From CAYQTE01 sp964420285 (lineage in GTDB: Bacteria; Planctomycetota; Phycisphaerae; Tepidisphaerales; Tepidisphaeraceae), in contig CAYQTE010000023.1 in NCBI GenBank assembly GCA_964420285.1, positions 1 to 64,000 of the forward strand: a stretch of DNA of 64,000 bases, read 5' to 3'. Positions 51,001-59,131 of the stretch are shown piece after piece; position 1 is the first letter of the stretch; every line of letters starts with the position of its first letter. The notes under the pieces were generated by a model. It ran no database searches, was not told where the DNA came from, and saw nothing but the letters and a program-made list of their open reading frames with translations. The position numbers and the translations under genes are program-made.

Positions 51001-51630
51001 TTAGAGCTTTGGATTGGCGTTTCCGCACAAAAGTGCGAGGACCTCGGCCCGGCTGGCGGGGTTTTCCTTGAAAATGCCGCGCAGCGCGCTGGTGACCATT
51101 GTGCTGCCGGGCTTGCGGATGCCACGGATGGTCATACATGTATGAACGGCTTCGATAACGCATGCGGCCCCAAGCGGGTTGAGCTCCTCCATGAGAGCGT
51201 CGGCGATCTGGGTGGTGAGTCGCTCCTGGACCTGCGGCCGGCGGGCATAGCCGTCTACGAGGCGGGCGAGTTTGCTCAATCCAACCACCTTGCCGTCGGG
51301 AAGATAGGCAACATGGGCCCGGCCGGTGAAAGGCAGCAGGTGATGCTCGCACATGGAATGGAATTCGATATCGCGGAGAAGGACGACTTCATCGTATCTT
51401 TCGCGGAATACAGTCTTTAGGGTCAGCCGGGGATCTTGAAAGAGGCCGGACATCAGCTCGGCATAGGCTCGGGCGACGCGGGCGGGGGTCTTTTGCAGGC
51501 CTTCGCGGTCAGGATTCTCGCCGATTGCAAGAATAATCTCGCGCACGGCGCGTTCGATACGTGGCAGATCGACCTTGGCGGCGGCCGGATCGCTGTCGGG
51601 GGACGGCTGGGAGGAAGGTCTAAGGGTCAT
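51001..51630 (-). CDS. folE: GTP cyclohydrolase I
   Basis: 209 residues with ACGGAG 8 bases before the ATG. It makes dihydroneopterin triphosphate from GTP, the first step of folate (and queuosine or biopterin) synthesis. Sequence: GENPDREGLQKTPARVARAY, VLLRDIEFHSMCEHHLLPFT, GRAHVAYLPDGKVVGLSKLA, RLVDGYARRPQVQERLTTQI and EAVHTCMTIRGIRKPGS. The zinc residues Cys and His of SMCEHHLLPF and the Cys of HTCMTIRG are intact. The N-terminal 20 residues are a Pro/Ser/Ala-rich extension. Confidence 0.95.
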   Translation of the reverse strand: MTLRPSSQPSPDSDPAAAKVDLPRIERAVREIILAIGENPDREGLQKTPARVARAYAELMSGLFQDPRLTLKTVFRERYDEVVLLRDIEFHSMCEHHLLPFTGRAHVAYLPDGKVVGLSKLARLVDGYARRPQVQERLTTQIADALMEELNPLGAACVIEAVHTCMTIRGIRKPGSTMVTSALRGIFKENPASRAEVLALLCGNANPKL

Positions 51631-51885
51631 CGAATTCTCCGTGAGGGTTGGTTGCAGCCGGCGTTATCATAGGTTTGAAGGAGGCCTGTGGGGCGGCAAG
51701 CGGGTCAGCGGAAAAGCGGAGCAAAAAATAAAAATGCCGGAACATGAAAAAAGTTTCAACAAAACATCTTGATTTGGCATAATGATATTGTCAAACTGAC
51801 GTGCAAGCAGTTTTTGCATAGTTGTGGCGGAGGATGTCAGCGGGCACAAATCGGGCAGTGCCGGTCAAGATTCGGAGGCTCGGCT

Positions 51886-52692
51886 ATGAAATTTTCGAAG
51901 CTATTTGTGATTGTGATGTTGGCCTTGGCGCTAGGCTTGGGCTCAATGAACAGTTCCGCCTGGGCGGGTCGAGGCGGTGGCGGCGGCAAGGGCGGTGGCG
52001 GTGGTAAGGGCGGTGGCGGTGGCGGCGGGAGGGGCGGTGGTGGTGGCGGCGGCGGTGGTGGAGGCACGGGCGGTGGTGGAGCGTCTTCCACGGCCAGTGC
52101 GACCGTGAAAGCCGATGAGGCGAACATCGCCGCCATCAGGACCAAACTCTGGACAGCCCGTCAGGGGCAAGATGACTATGTCGCCGCAAAGAAGGCCTAT
52201 GATGCCGCGCAGGAGGCTTATGCTTCGGCGTGCAAGGCCGTGATCGACCAACTGGCAAAGAACCCCGATTACCAGGCGGCCGTCGCCAAGAAGGCCAAGG
52301 CATCTACCGCCTTGGACAATTTCGAGGCCTCGGATAGCTCCGACCCCGAGGACAGGGCCAATCTGGCCACGGCGAAGATGGAAGCTGGCGCTGCTGTCAC
52401 CAAGATGGAAGGCGAGGCCGAAACCGCCGATGACAATTGCGCCAAGGCCAAGGCGGCCCTGGTGGCGGCTCAGGATGCGTTGGACAAGATCCAGCAGGAT
52501 TTCAATTCAACCTTGGATCAGGACACCGATTACGCGGCGGCCCAAGCCAAACTCAAGGCCGACGAGGCCAGCGGCGGCGGCAGTGGTACGGGCGGCGGTG
52601 CCGGCGGTGGCACCGGTGGTGGCGCTGGCGGAGGCACGGGTGGTGGTGCCCGTGGCGGCGGCGGTGGTAAGGGCGGCGGCCGCGGCGGCTGA
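51886..52692 (+). CDS. Secreted Gly-rich protein with an alpha-helical centre
   Basis: 268 residues from the ATG at 51886, which has CGGAGG upstream. Residues 1-25 are a signal peptide ending AWA. Residues about 26-63 and 235-268 are almost pure Gly with Lys, Arg and Thr (GGGGKGGGGGKGGGG type). The centre (about 70-230) is Ala/Lys-rich and predicted to be helical or coiled-coil (AAKKAYDAAQEAYASACKAV, AKAALVAAQDALDKIQQDF). One or two Cys are present in the helical part. The organisation, with flexible Gly-rich ends around a helical rod, suggests an extracellular structural or adhesive protein; nothing more can be said. A promoter-like AT-rich stretch precedes it (51715-51790). Confidence 0.7.
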   Translation: MKFSKLFVIVMLALALGLGSMNSSAWAGRGGGGGKGGGGGKGGGGGGGRGGGGGGGGGGGTGGGGASSTASATVKADEANIAAIRTKLWTARQGQDDYVAAKKAYDAAQEAYASACKAVIDQLAKNPDYQAAVAKKAKASTALDNFEASDSSDPEDRANLATAKMEAGAAVTKMEGEAETADDNCAKAKAALVAAQDALDKIQQDFNSTLDQDTDYAAAQAKLKADEASGGGSGTGGGAGGGTGGGAGGGTGGGARGGGGGKGGGRGG

Positions 52693-52778
52693 TACGGATT
52701 AACGGCTCTTGCCGACAACGGGCGATTCGACCATCCTCTTGACGGGGAAAGTCGAGTCGCCTTCTTGTTTGTGCGACG

Positions 52779-53549
52779 ATGGTCCTGGTGAGCTACAACA
52801 TTCTGGACGGCGGTGTCGGCCGGGCTGAGCCGATTGCTGATATTGTCGCATCGCGCAAACCGGATATCGTCGTGCTGGTCGAGGCGGATGACTCCGCCGT
52901 CGTGGAATACATCGCAAGCCGGTTGGGGATGGATGTGGCCATCGGCCGCGGCTTGCGGCACGCGATAGCGGTGTTGAGCTCATCGGAGATCCGCCAATCA
53001 ATCGATCACGGGCAACTGGACCGATCATTCGAGGGATGTTTTCTGGAAGCAACGATTCGCCCGTCGTCGGGAAACGAGATCGTTATCGCCGGCCTCCACT
53101 TGAACGCGCGAGCCCGCGAATCGGACGAATGCCGACGCGAACAGCAGGTGGATGTGATCTTGTCGCGGCTGGATCGCCACCGGAAAGACGGCCGCCCGCA
53201 TCTGCTCTGCGGCGATCTGAACTCGAATTCCCCCGTGCAGAAGATCGATCCGGCAAAATGCAAGCCGCGGACTGGCGAGGATTGGGCGGCCAATGGCGGC
53301 TCGATCCCGCGGCGCGTCATCGCCAAATTACTGGCGGCGGGATACGTCGATACCCTGTATCATTGCGATCCGGAAATGGCGTCGACGCTCGGATCGTTCA
53401 CGACGAAGCATCCGGGCCAGCGGATCGATTACGTGCTGACCCATTCGATTGACCCTGGCCGTATCACCGCGGCATGGATCGACCGCGATCGGTTGGCCGA
53501 GCATGCCAGCGACCATTTTCCGGTGGGCGTGCGGATCGAGTGGGAGTGA
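52779..53549 (+). CDS. Endonuclease/exonuclease/phosphatase family protein
   Basis: 256 residues. EEP-fold Mg-dependent phosphodiesterase. Motifs in order: VSYNILDGG (Asn in the first metal motif), VVLVEADD (Glu), VIAGLHLNARAR (His), PHLLCGDLNSNSP (Asp and Asn), RIDYVLTHSI (Asp-Tyr) and SDHFPVGVRIE (terminal Asp-His). All catalytic positions are present. It lacks a signal peptide, so it is probably cytoplasmic. Substrate could be DNA, phosphoinositide-like lipid or another phosphodiester. It is followed after 6 bases by the MBL-fold gene and probably shares its transcript. Confidence 0.8.
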   Translation: MVLVSYNILDGGVGRAEPIADIVASRKPDIVVLVEADDSAVVEYIASRLGMDVAIGRGLRHAIAVLSSSEIRQSIDHGQLDRSFEGCFLEATIRPSSGNEIVIAGLHLNARARESDECRREQQVDVILSRLDRHRKDGRPHLLCGDLNSNSPVQKIDPAKCKPRTGEDWAANGGSIPRRVIAKLLAAGYVDTLYHCDPEMASTLGSFTTKHPGQRIDYVLTHSIDPGRITAAWIDRDRLAEHASDHFPVGVRIEWE

Positions 53550-53555
53550 TACGCG

Positions 53556-54593
53556 ATGGCGATTGATTCGCATGGGGCGGCTGACGTGTCTGACACCGCC
53601 ATGGCGGCGGGCCGCACCGGCGCGCGCGCATCATCCCGTACCAAGGCCCACAGTGCGCGATGGCGTTGGGTGGCGGACTGGGCAAAAGTCCGGCCGGGGA
53701 CGCTGCGACTGGCCGATGCGCTGGGTCGCGGTCGAGGACGATTGCGCATGCTGGACGAATGGCGCGGCTTCGCGCCGCCGGCGGGGCTGCGGCCGGATTG
53801 CTCGACGTGGGATCAACTTGGTGACGGCGAATTGGCGGTGGCGTGGCTGGGTCATGCGACGATGCTGATTCGCGTCGGCGGGATGACGGTGCTGACCGAT
53901 CCGGTGCTCAGCGACCGCATCGGGCTGGGCCTTGGCCTTTTGACGGCCGGACCGCAACGGCACCTGGCACCCGCGCTGTCGGTCAGCGAATTGCCGGCCA
54001 TCGATCTCATTCTGCTCAGCCATGCCCATTTTGATCATCTGGATCGCCCGACGCTGGTTCGGCTGAACAAATCGGTGCCAGTGGTGACAGCCAGCCGCAC
54101 CAGCGACCTGGTGTCCGATCTGGGCTTTCGTCATGTGCGCGAATTGCGCTGGGGTGAATCGTGCCGCTTGGGTCCGCTGCTGATCACGTCGCATCGCGTG
54201 CGGCATTGGGGGGCGCGCACGTTTTATGACACCTATCGCGGATACAACTCGTACCTGCTGGAATCCAGCCGTTCTCGCGTGCTCTTTGGCGGCGACACGG
54301 CGTTCCAGGAGGATTTTCGTGATCTGACCCGCGTGGATATGGCGATCATGGGCATCGGCGCCTACAACCCCTGGGTGCAGTCGCATGCCACGCCCGAGCA
54401 GGCATGGGACATGGCCAACCACGCGCGGGCGGATTGGATCGTGCCCATGCATCACAGCACCTTCAAGCTCAGCTACGAACCCGTAACCGAGCCATTGGAA
54501 CGCATACTGACCGCCGCCGGGGGCGGAGTGGATCGCATCGCCATACAACGGATCGGGCAGACGTGGCGCAGTTCGACGCCAGCTACCACGTGA
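53556..54593 (+). CDS. MBL-fold metallohydrolase (NAPE-PLD/UlaG-like)
   Basis: 345 residues. The metal-binding motif is SHAHFDHLD (His-x-His-x-Asp-His) near residue 155, preceded by WLGHATMLIRVGGMTVLTDP, the typical start of the NAPE-PLD-like branch. Later metal residues are in LITSHRVRHWGAR, LFGGDTAFQEDF and WIVPMHHSTFKLS. NAPE-PLD-like bacterial members hydrolyse phosphodiester or lactone substrates. It ends at 54593, 11 bases inside the convergent AIM24 gene. Confidence 0.85.
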   Translation: MAIDSHGAADVSDTAMAAGRTGARASSRTKAHSARWRWVADWAKVRPGTLRLADALGRGRGRLRMLDEWRGFAPPAGLRPDCSTWDQLGDGELAVAWLGHATMLIRVGGMTVLTDPVLSDRIGLGLGLLTAGPQRHLAPALSVSELPAIDLILLSHAHFDHLDRPTLVRLNKSVPVVTASRTSDLVSDLGFRHVRELRWGESCRLGPLLITSHRVRHWGARTFYDTYRGYNSYLLESSRSRVLFGGDTAFQEDFRDLTRVDMAIMGIGAYNPWVQSHATPEQAWDMANHARADWIVPMHHSTFKLSYEPVTEPLERILTAAGGGVDRIAIQRIGQTWRSSTPATT

Positions 54594-55497
54594 ACTGCGT
54601 TGAACCCGCCGAAACGCCCGCCAGATTGCGGTCGGGGTCTTCCACCATCGGATAATTCGACTGCACCGCCACGCGCCCCGGCCCGTGCACGCGCAGCCAC
54701 AAATAGCGCAGGTAGCTCCGGCCCCAGAAAGTCTTCGCCCCGCCCGGCGATTCGATGTGCAGATTCATCCGCACCGTCGGGTCTTTGAATAGCAGCGACG
54801 TCGGCTTGATGAGGATCGATTCCCCATCGGCCAGGTGGCGCTCAAAGACATTCCCCGATCCGTGCAGCAACACCAGGCCGGGCCCGGCCGTAGCGGTGAA
54901 GCGATCCATGAACATGCCGATCGGATAGTGCGTTTCCTGGCTCTTCTCGGCATATGTGGAGAACCAGATTCCGGTTTGGAACCAGTCGTAGCCGATCGTG
55001 TTGGTCGCCACCATGAACACATGCTCGCGCACGTCCAGCGATTGGCCCGGGTCAAGCGGCACAACGATCAATTCGCCCGGCTCGTCCTTGGAGAAGGCGA
55101 CCCGGCCGGGTCCGGTGGCCTGCGTCATCACCAGCGGCAACCCGGCGAAGAGGCGTTTCCATCCGCCCTTCATCGACATCACGCCGATATTCACCTGCGC
55201 ATCGCGCCAAAGCAGCAGATGATGCGTGAAATAAATCCCCGCGCCGGCACCCAGCTTGAAATCCGCCACCGGCACGTATTTGCCTTCGATCTGCAGCGTC
55301 GAATCGCCGAACTGGATTCGCGTCATGTCGCGGATCGGCGGCAGCTTGGCCCAGCCGCTGTGCGTGACGGCTTTGGTCACGTCAACCGGCGCGCCGCAGC
55401 GCGGGCAACTCATCGACGAGGCATCGGAGGCGTGGCCGCACCAGGGGCAATTGTATTGCCGGGCGGCTTGCGGTGAGCTAGTGGTTGGTCCGCTCAT
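54583..55497 (-). CDS. AIM24-family protein with N-terminal Zn ribbon (copy 1)
   Basis: 304 residues. The first about 45 residues form a Zn ribbon (NCPWCGHASDASSMSCPRCG). The remainder is the AIM24 (TIGR00266-like) beta-helical domain with the family repeats: LFAGLPLVMTQATGPGRVAF, LDPGQSLDVREHVFMVATN, GLVLLHGSGNVFERHLADGE and LWLRVHGPGRVAVQSNYP. AIM24 proteins are found in bacteria and mitochondria, form large assemblies, and in yeast stabilise inner-membrane complexes. The molecular role in bacteria is unknown. A paralogue is 28 bases upstream. Confidence 0.8.
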   Translation of the reverse strand: MSGPTTSSPQAARQYNCPWCGHASDASSMSCPRCGAPVDVTKAVTHSGWAKLPPIRDMTRIQFGDSTLQIEGKYVPVADFKLGAGAGIYFTHHLLLWRDAQVNIGVMSMKGGWKRLFAGLPLVMTQATGPGRVAFSKDEPGELIVVPLDPGQSLDVREHVFMVATNTIGYDWFQTGIWFSTYAEKSQETHYPIGMFMDRFTATAGPGLVLLHGSGNVFERHLADGESILIKPTSLLFKDPTVRMNLHIESPGGAKTFWGRSYLRYLWLRVHGPGRVAVQSNYPMVEDPDRNLAGVSAGSTQFTW

Positions 55498-55524
55498 GGG
55501 TGTGGCTCGATCCGGCCGTGCCGA

Positions 55525-56334
55525 TTATTCCGAACGGTGATGATGGTACATGGACTGAATTCCCAGGCGACCCGGCCCGGTCATGCGGGCAAGGCTCATC
55601 CCGACGCCGCCGAAGAACCCGGTGGTCAGTTTCTGCGTCTCAACATCCATCGTGACGGTCGAGTCCTTGTAAAGAAACCCACCCGGCTCGACGAGGATGC
55701 TCTCGCCCGCGGCCAGTTTGCGCTCGAACACGTTTCCGTATCCGTGCAGAATGAGCATCCCCGGCTGGCCGCGAGTCACGAAGCGGTCCATGAACATTCC
55801 CTGCCCGCCGAAGAGGATGTTCTTCAGGCCCTGCACGCGGGTGTAGGAATACTCAACCGAATGCGAGCAGAGCAGAAACGCATGCTCGCGAACGTCCAGT
55901 TCCATGCCCGGATGCAACGGCAGCACGACCAGTTCGCCCGTGGCGTCGCGCGAGAAGGCGATCCGCCCCTGCCCAGACGCCAGCGACACGACAAACGGCA
56001 TCCCCGAAAAGATCCGCTTCACCGCTCCTTGTAACGGCAGCACGCCCAGCGCGACGGAATGGTCCTTCCAGAGCATCACGTGGTGCTCGAAGAACACAGC
56101 GTCGTTCCCGCCGAGTGTGATTTCCGCGACCGGTACGATTTCCCCTTCGACCTGGCAGGTGCTTGACCCAAAGCGAACCTCGGACATGTCGCGCAGCCGC
56201 GGCGCCTCGCGCCAGCCGGAATCGCTCACCAGATTCTTCACATCAAGCTGAGCCCCGCACGCCGCGCAGGCCGTCGCACCCGTCGGACTCTGCGCCCCGC
56301 ACCACTGGCACTCGATCCTCTGCAACGGTTCCAT
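55525..56334 (-). CDS. AIM24-family protein with N-terminal Zn ribbon (copy 2)
   Basis: 269 residues from the ATG at 56334 with GGAG 6 bases upstream. Zn ribbon ECQWCGAQSPTGATACAACG is followed by the AIM24 domain: RIFSGMPFVVSLASGQGRIA, HPGMELDVREHAFLLCSHSV, GMLILHGYGNVFERKLAAGE and MTGPGRLGIQSMYHHHRSE at the end. The two copies share order and most core positions but differ throughout, so the duplication is old. They likely form a joint complex. Confidence 0.8.
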   Translation of the reverse strand: MEPLQRIECQWCGAQSPTGATACAACGAQLDVKNLVSDSGWREAPRLRDMSEVRFGSSTCQVEGEIVPVAEITLGGNDAVFFEHHVMLWKDHSVALGVLPLQGAVKRIFSGMPFVVSLASGQGRIAFSRDATGELVVLPLHPGMELDVREHAFLLCSHSVEYSYTRVQGLKNILFGGQGMFMDRFVTRGQPGMLILHGYGNVFERKLAAGESILVEPGGFLYKDSTVTMDVETQKLTTGFFGGVGMSLARMTGPGRLGIQSMYHHHRSE

Positions 56335-56432
56335 ATCCGCTCCGCGAAGTAAGGCCGCCAAACACACCGAACCGCAATGGCGGGAATGGTACAATGTTGC
56401 TGCGTGTCACGCCATAATCGGCAAGGCGCTAG

Positions 56433-57311
56433 TCAGCCCAATTTGCTTTCGGCCCTCGCCGGCACTGTACCGCATTCCGGGCACCGATCCGGCGTGGCGC
56501 GAAGGTCGTAGCCGCAGTAGACGCAACAACCGGCGAGCAGGCGGTCCAGTTTCTTTGCAACGCGACGGCGGGCCACGATGTTGGCCGCGAGCAGGATTTC
56601 AAAGCTTCCAATGATGACCAGTTCGCGGGACTCATGAATTGCGATAGCGTCGGACGCCATGAATAGATAGCCCAGCATGAAAAGGATGCAGAGCGACGTG
56701 GGGAGCAGAAACCGCAGGCGGCGGCGCAGCGCGAGTTCATAGGGTGAGGCGTCGCTCGTGGCTGGTGGATACCACGGGCCCCATTTCAGCCAGTGTGTCC
56801 GGCCATTCCTGGCGCCGGCCTGATTTGGCGGTGTGGCCTTTGGCGGCGGGATCGTTCCACATTCCGGACACCGATCCGGCGTGGCGCGAAGATCGTAGCC
56901 GCACATGCGGCAGATGCCGATCTGGCTCGGCCTGGCGCGGATCAATTGACGAATTCGCACCGCCGGGAGGATTGCGGTTACGAGCATTATAAGCCAGAGT
57001 TGCACGCCGACGAACCAATATCCACCGCTTGCAATTCCGCCCCAGCGAAACAGGATCCAATCGTAATCCGGCTGGTCAAAGGCGTATCGCACGTTGCGAG
57101 CGATCGCCTCGCTCTGGAACAAGGGGAATACGTACGTGTTTTGAGAACCCGCCAGATGCAGTCGACCGTTATATGTAGCCAGTTCGCGCCATGCCGGTGC
57201 GACGACTTGAATCTTGTCGATAGTCCAATAGCTCCGCACCCATAGAACCATCGATGCCAGGCAAAACAGCAGCGATGCGGCGGCAAGTGTATTGAAAATG
57301 AACCGTTTCAT
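56433..57311 (-). CDS. Membrane protein with two Zn ribbons
   Basis: 292 residues from the ATG at 57311; an ATG at 57320 is in frame. It has an N-terminal span (TLAAASLLFCLASMVLWVRS), an extracytoplasmic loop, a second span (GVQLWLIMLVTAILPAVRIR), a first ribbon (CRMCGYDLRATPDRCPECGT), two further spans (LLPTSLCILFMLGYLFM) and a second ribbon (CVYCGYDLRATPDRCPECGT). The two halves look like a duplication of the unit seen once at 34067. At DNA level the ribbon region is highly similar between copies. Function unknown. Confidence 0.75.
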   Translation of the reverse strand: MKRFIFNTLAAASLLFCLASMVLWVRSYWTIDKIQVVAPAWRELATYNGRLHLAGSQNTYVFPLFQSEAIARNVRYAFDQPDYDWILFRWGGIASGGYWFVGVQLWLIMLVTAILPAVRIRQLIRARPSQIGICRMCGYDLRATPDRCPECGTIPPPKATPPNQAGARNGRTHWLKWGPWYPPATSDASPYELALRRRLRFLLPTSLCILFMLGYLFMASDAIAIHESRELVIIGSFEILLAANIVARRRVAKKLDRLLAGCCVYCGYDLRATPDRCPECGTVPARAESKLG

Positions 57312-57335
57312 TGCTCGCATTCCCGAGTGGAATTG

Positions 57336-57953
57336 CTACGCCGCCAGCGCCAATTGGAGCATTTCATCGAGCATCTTCTTGAGGCAGGGGCACTTCTGAT
57401 GCGCCTCTTCGGGGTTCAGTTTGGCGAACAACTGAAAACCGTGCACCACTTTCTTGTACGGCCGTTTCGTGGCGGACTTGTAGAGCCTATCCAGTAAATA
57501 GGCCGGAGGCTCGTCGAAGTTCACCGTCTCGGGAGCCGCAATCGACTTGGGAAACAGGTTGCGGACTTCGGCGGGGAAGATGCTGGGCTGACTGAGCAGC
57601 CATGCCTCGATTTCATGGACGGCGAAGAAATGGCGGAATTTCGCGTGGCCGACCTTGCCCTGGACGTAGGCGCGACCCCATTGTTCCCGTTCGAGCGCCG
57701 ACGTGGCGGCGGCCGGATATATCGTCGGGCCGTACAGGTCGAGCATCGATACCACGGCGATGATGTCTTCGTGGCCGGGCATGGTGAGGTGCATCTGAGC
57801 TTTCTTCGCCACGTCATCCACCAATTCTCGCCAACCATCAAAGCGAACCGGCTTGATGCCAACCGGCTGCGACAAACGCGGGTCCAGCCACCGCTTGAGA
57901 AACGACGGCAAGGCTTTTTCGGTGTGTCCTTCGACGAAGAGGACAAATCTCAT
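57336..57953 (-). CDS. DUF4276-family protein (TOPRIM-like), partner of the AAA ATPase
   Basis: 205 residues from the ATG at 57953 (ATGA overlap with the ATPase). The N-terminal VLFVEGHTEKALPSFLKRWL gives the Glu-Gly motif and IIAVVSMLDLYGP the Asp-x-x-x-Pro motif expected of a TOPRIM-like nuclease fold. FFAVHEIEAWLLSQP is the other hallmark of DUF4276. Proteins of this family occur next to an AAA_21 ATPase, as OLD-like or RloB/AbiL-like two-gene anti-phage systems do. The coupling here supports a functional pair; defence activity is inferred. Confidence 0.7.
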   Translation of the reverse strand: MRFVLFVEGHTEKALPSFLKRWLDPRLSQPVGIKPVRFDGWRELVDDVAKKAQMHLTMPGHEDIIAVVSMLDLYGPTIYPAAATSALEREQWGRAYVQGKVGHAKFRHFFAVHEIEAWLLSQPSIFPAEVRNLFPKSIAAPETVNFDEPPAYLLDRLYKSATKRPYKKVVHGFQLFAKLNPEEAHQKCPCLKKMLDEMLQLALAA

Positions 57954-59131
57954 TTCATGTCCTCCAACTCGCCCGACGTGAATAGGTGTCCCAACGAATA
58001 ACCCTCGAGCCATTTTGCAAGGGCCTCGCCATCGAGCGTCTTGAGAAGCGTCTGGCCGTCCGACCACTGGGCAACAGTCGTTGTGGAATTCGTCGCGTTG
58101 AACGCATTCAGAAGTTGCGGGGAGTGCGTCGTCAGGATGACTTGCGATCTCTGTGCGGCATCGACCGCGTATTCGCCAATGATCGGCAGCATCGACGGAT
58201 GCAGGCCGGTTTCCGGCTCGTCAATGGCAATGAGCGGCGCGGGATCGGGACTGGCCAGCACTGTCAGCAGGAACAAGAATCGCAAAGTGCCGTCCGAGAG
58301 ATCGGCCGCCGATTGCTCGCGGCTCAGACTCTTCCACCGCACGCGAAGCTGGATGCGTTGATCGGCCGCGGGAGGAAAGACCAATTCCTCAAAATCATCG
58401 CCGAACGCGGCCGTCATCGCATCGTTGATTTCCCGTTTGAATTCGCGGTCGCCGGTGTAAAGCGTGTGCAGGACGTTGATGAGGTTTTGCCCGTCCGGAT
58501 CGACACGCTTCTCAAATCGCGCCACACTGGCTTGCCGGATGGGCGCGTCGGAACTCGTATCCAGGTATTGGTAAACAGACCAAGCCCTCAATTGCTGGCA
58601 ATAGGGCGGAATGAACTTGTTATTGGTGAATGGATCGTTGAGTAATCCAGTCAAAGTCTCTTCTTCCCTAACGTACGCTTCTGGCACGTTGAACGCCTGC
58701 CTGTTCTCGTCGAAAATCGCGGCCCGCGTTGCATCACGCACAAATAGGTTCTGCTGACTGCCGCTGCCTTGTTCCACTTGCACGTACGTTCCCAGCAGCT
58801 CACGCTCGATCCTAAAGCCGCTAGTCTGGCCAATTCTTACTAACGAAACATCGTAGTTGATCCTGTCGTGCGCCGGCGATAATCGAGACGTCCCAAGTCC
58901 CACAATGATCGCAGCAGCCTCGCCGTCCCAAAGCAGCGGTTCAATGCCACCAAGAGACCTTACGTGCTTGCCGAGCCGCCCCTGTGCCGAAATCGAAATC
59001 AACTCCAACATCCGCAGCAAATTTGACTTCCCCGATCCGTTCGGCCCGATGACAACGTTGAGATCGCCCGGTTTCCACGTCACATCCTTGAGCGACCGAA
59101 ACCCCTGCACGTGCAGTTCGAGTATCTTCAT
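57950..59131 (-). CDS. AAA_21/RecF-like ATPase of a two-gene module
   Basis: 393 residues. The N-terminal LHVQGFRSLKDVTWKPGDLN and Walker A VIGPNGSGKSNLLRML are those of SMC/RecF/OLD-type ATPases. The late motifs are DLSDGTLRFLFLL (ABC-type signature), LIAIDEPETGLHPSM (Walker B) and ILTTHSPQLLNAF. A central region (about 95-230) is the variable coiled-coil/helical insert. The start overlaps the aroA stop (ATGA at 59128-59131) and the stop overlaps the DUF4276 start, so the three genes form a translationally coupled chain. It is likely to act on nucleic acid together with DUF4276. Confidence 0.8.
   Translation of the reverse strand: MKILELHVQGFRSLKDVTWKPGDLNVVIGPNGSGKSNLLRMLELISISAQGRLGKHVRSLGGIEPLLWDGEAAAIIVGLGTSRLSPAHDRINYDVSLVRIGQTSGFRIERELLGTYVQVEQGSGSQQNLFVRDATRAAIFDENRQAFNVPEAYVREEETLTGLLNDPFTNNKFIPPYCQQLRAWSVYQYLDTSSDAPIRQASVARFEKRVDPDGQNLINVLHTLYTGDREFKREINDAMTAAFGDDFEELVFPPAADQRIQLRVRWKSLSREQSAADLSDGTLRFLFLLTVLASPDPAPLIAIDEPETGLHPSMLPIIGEYAVDAAQRSQVILTTHSPQLLNAFNATNSTTTVAQWSDGQTLLKTLDGEALAKWLEGYSLGHLFTSGELEDMK

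Noticed and set aside
56392..56397. TACAAT on the plus strand resembling the leaderless-type promoter boxes
   Set aside because: No plus-strand gene follows. Both flanking genes are on the minus strand.
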